A DNA stretch of 6,618 nucleotides from JAGMDK01 sp023128695 (lineage in GTDB: Bacteria; Planctomycetota; Phycisphaerae; UBA1845; Fen-1342). Positions 5,305 through 6,618 of the stretch are shown here, one piece after another. Position numbers and translations under genes: made by a program. A model generated the notes under the pieces. The model saw only the letters and a list, made by a program, of their open reading frames with translations, did not search any database and had not been told where the DNA came from. How positions within the stretch are numbered: position 1 is the first letter of the stretch; every line of letters starts with the position of its first letter. The stretch lies in contig DAOVQG010000261.1 in assembly GCA_030628805.1 (NCBI GenBank), forward strand, positions 1 to 6,618, given 5' to 3'.

Positions 5305-5343
5305 TGAGCTGGGAAAACGCGAGAACTCCGAAGAGCCGCGAGC

Positions 5344-6483
5344 CTACCGGCGGTAGAACGCCGCGAGGGCATCCACAACGACCTGTTGTTGCTGATTTGT
5401 TAATTCGGGGTAGATGGGCAGCGCTAGGACCTCGGCCGCGGCCCGTTCAGCATGTGGAAAGTCGCCGGCCTTATAGCCCAGGTCGGCAAAGCACCTCTGC
5501 AAGTGCAACGGCAGCGGGTAGTACACGCCCGCGCCGATCCTGCGGTCTTTGAGAAACGTGGCCAACTCGTCACGCCGTTGGACCCGCAGCACATACTGGT
5601 GATAGACGTGCCGGCCGTTGATTTCCTGGGGCGGCCGCACGTGCTCGGGGACCAGGCCGGCGGCGGTGATCAGCTCGGTGTAGCGCGTGGCCCGGGCCCG
5701 ACGCCGCTCCGTCCACTCTTCCAAGTGCTTGAGCTTGAGCGTGAGGATCGCGGCCTGAATGGCGTCGATCCGGAAGTTGCCGCCGACGTGGTCGTGGTAG
5801 TACGTGTGCCCGCTGCCGTGGATGCGCAGCTTGCGGGCTGTTTCAAATAAATTTTCGTCATTCGTGAGCAGGGCGCCGGCGTCGCCCAGGGCTCCGAGGT
5901 TCTTCGTGGGGTAGAAGCTCAGACAGCCGAACAGCCCGAACGAACCGGCCCTGGCGCCGTCGTCACCCTGCGCGCCGATCGCCTGGGCGGCGTCCTCGAT
6001 TACCGGCAAATCATGACCGGCCGCGATCTCCAGCAAGGCACGCATGTCGGCCAACTGTCCATACAGATGCACCGGAATGATCGCCTTGGTCCGCGGCGTG
6101 ATCAGCCGTTCGAGCTGTCCGACGTCGAGGTTGTATGTCTCGGGGACAATGTCACAAAAGACCGGACGGGCGTTCAGCCGAGCGACGGTGCCGGCGGTGC
6201 CGAAAAACGTGAACGTCGGCACGATCACCTCGTCGCCGGGGCCGACCTCGAGCGTCATCATCGCCACGAGCAAAGCATCGGTCCCGGAAGACAGACCGAG
6301 CGCGTGTTTCGTCCCGCAATATTCGGCCAACGCCTCTTCGAGCGCCGAGACCTTGGGGCCGAGGACATAGTAGCCGGAGGAGGCGACCGCGGCGAGCTCA
6401 CTCAACAACTCGTCGCGCAGGTCGGCGAACTGTGCCGCCAAATCCAGCGGCGGTACGGGGGTTGACTGCGGGGTCATCGGCAT
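5344..6483 (-). CDS. DegT/DnrJ/EryC1/StrS family PLP-dependent sugar aminotransferase
   Basis: This is a fold-type I PLP enzyme that transfers an amino group, usually from glutamate, to a nucleotide-linked keto-sugar for surface polysaccharide, glycan or secondary-metabolite building. The 379 residues match family length. Visible motifs are SSGTDALL at 65-72 (phosphate binding), EDAAQA at 163-168 with Asp164 for the pyridine nitrogen, and SFYPTKNLGALGDAG at 189-203 with Lys194 as the Schiff-base lysine. The HLYGQLADM stretch resembles WbpE/PglE- and FdtB/QdtB-type enzymes, but the exact sugar cannot be told. The start at ATG 6483 has GAGGAG (6489-6494) 5 nt upstream; ATG 6477 is an alternative. 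Its stop is 39 bp from the convergent scpB stop. No other sugar-pathway gene is in view, so any cluster would lie beyond the right edge. Confidence 0.93.
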   Translation of the reverse strand: MPMTPQSTPVPPLDLAAQFADLRDELLSELAAVASSGYYVLGPKVSALEEALAEYCGTKHALGLSSGTDALLVAMMTLEVGPGDEVIVPTFTFFGTAGTVARLNARPVFCDIVPETYNLDVGQLERLITPRTKAIIPVHLYGQLADMRALLEIAAGHDLPVIEDAAQAIGAQGDDGARAGSFGLFGCLSFYPTKNLGALGDAGALLTNDENLFETARKLRIHGSGHTYYHDHVGGNFRIDAIQAAILTLKLKHLEEWTERRRARATRYTELITAAGLVPEHVRPPQEINGRHVYHQYVLRVQRRDELATFLKDRRIGAGVYYPLPLHLQRCFADLGYKAGDFPHAERAAAEVLALPIYPELTNQQQQVVVDALAAFYRR

Positions 6484-6508
6484 CTCAACTCCTCGGTTGG
6501 CGTCCGTC

Positions 6509-6550
6509 GGGAGGGCGAGGCTCCCGGCGGGGAGGGCAAGGCTCCTGCCG
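6509..6550 (+). repeat. Two 21-bp direct repeats upstream of the aminotransferase
   Basis: The units 6509-6529 and 6530-6550 both begin GGGAGGGC and agree at 18 of 21 positions. Each can fold on itself (GGGAG with CTCCC in the first). Their opening is nearly the reverse complement of the repeat at 6559-6618, so the region is a mosaic of the same unit in both orientations. Confidence 0.65.
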
Positions 6551-6560
6551 AGCCGCGGCT
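6551..6560. repeat. 10-bp perfect palindrome at the repeat junction
   Basis: AGCCGCGGCT is its own reverse complement. It marks the centre where the repeat unit switches orientation. Confidence 0.5.
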
Positions 6561-6618
6561 CACCGGGAGGTTCGCCCTCCCACTACGGTTCACCGGGAGG
6601 TTCGCCCTCCCACTACGG
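6559..6618 (+). repeat. 30-bp tandem repeat, two copies, reaching the window end
   Basis: Copies 6559-6588 and 6589-6618 differ only at the first base (C or T). Each contains the hairpin GGGAGG/CCTCCC with a TTCGC loop and ends in CACTACGG. The array stops only because the window ends, so more copies may follow. Together with 6509-6550 it fills the upstream region of the aminotransferase gene, where I see no sigma-70-like promoter. The unit belongs to the kind of palindromic intergenic repeat common in large GC-rich environmental genomes. Confidence 0.75.

Noticed and set aside
5452..5850. 132-codon plus-strand frame, and further plus-strand frames at 6013-6465 and 6044-6370
   Set aside because: They are shadows of the aminotransferase on the minus strand, which has all family motifs in one uninterrupted frame.

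Overview
The window is GC-rich bacterial chromosome with compact genes, frequent purine-rich ribosome binding sites (GAGGA, AAGGAG, GAGGAG) and several palindromic intergenic repeats. A Tat-exported asparaginase, a fragment resembling a GYF_2 domain, a Pro/Glu-rich lipoprotein and a tail-anchored zinc-ribbon protein together suggest an uncultured Planctomycetota-like bacterium. That assignment is an inference from gene style, because no rRNA or other marker gene is present.

Left part, all plus strand. Positions 2-64 look like the C-terminal tail of a gene cut by the window edge, followed by a perfect 11-bp hairpin at 106-131. A small lipoprotein with a 20-residue beta-helix-type repeat follows (271-843). 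A 28-codon fragment resembling the start of a GYF_2 domain (855-941) overlaps the start of a Tat-secreted N4-(beta-N-acetylglucosaminyl)-L-asparaginase (932-2050).

Centre. A two-gene cassette (2100-3892) has its own candidate extended -10 promoter. It encodes an OLD/RecF-type ABC ATPase and, overlapping by 4 bp, a small DUF4276/TOPRIM-like protein. This ATPase plus TOPRIM architecture resembles split OLD, PARIS and AbiL-type anti-phage systems, and it is the best candidate for an under-described system here. Directly at the TAA stop of the second gene begins a 137-bp inverted-repeat element (3893-4029). Its 47-bp arms carry internal hairpins, and it is flanked by a 4-bp GTAA direct repeat, as expected of a MITE-like or BIME-like insertion. 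It lies between convergent genes.

Right part. A tail-anchored zinc-ribbon protein (minus, 4041-4322) is divergent from scpB (plus, 4522-5304), the chromosome segregation subunit, found here without scpA. scpB converges on a DegT/DnrJ/EryC1/StrS sugar aminotransferase (minus, 5344-6483). The upstream region of the aminotransferase is filled by a mosaic of direct and inverted repeats (6509-6618) running off the window end.

Only the ATPase/TOPRIM pair looks like one functional unit. The remaining genes are housekeeping or envelope functions placed side by side.
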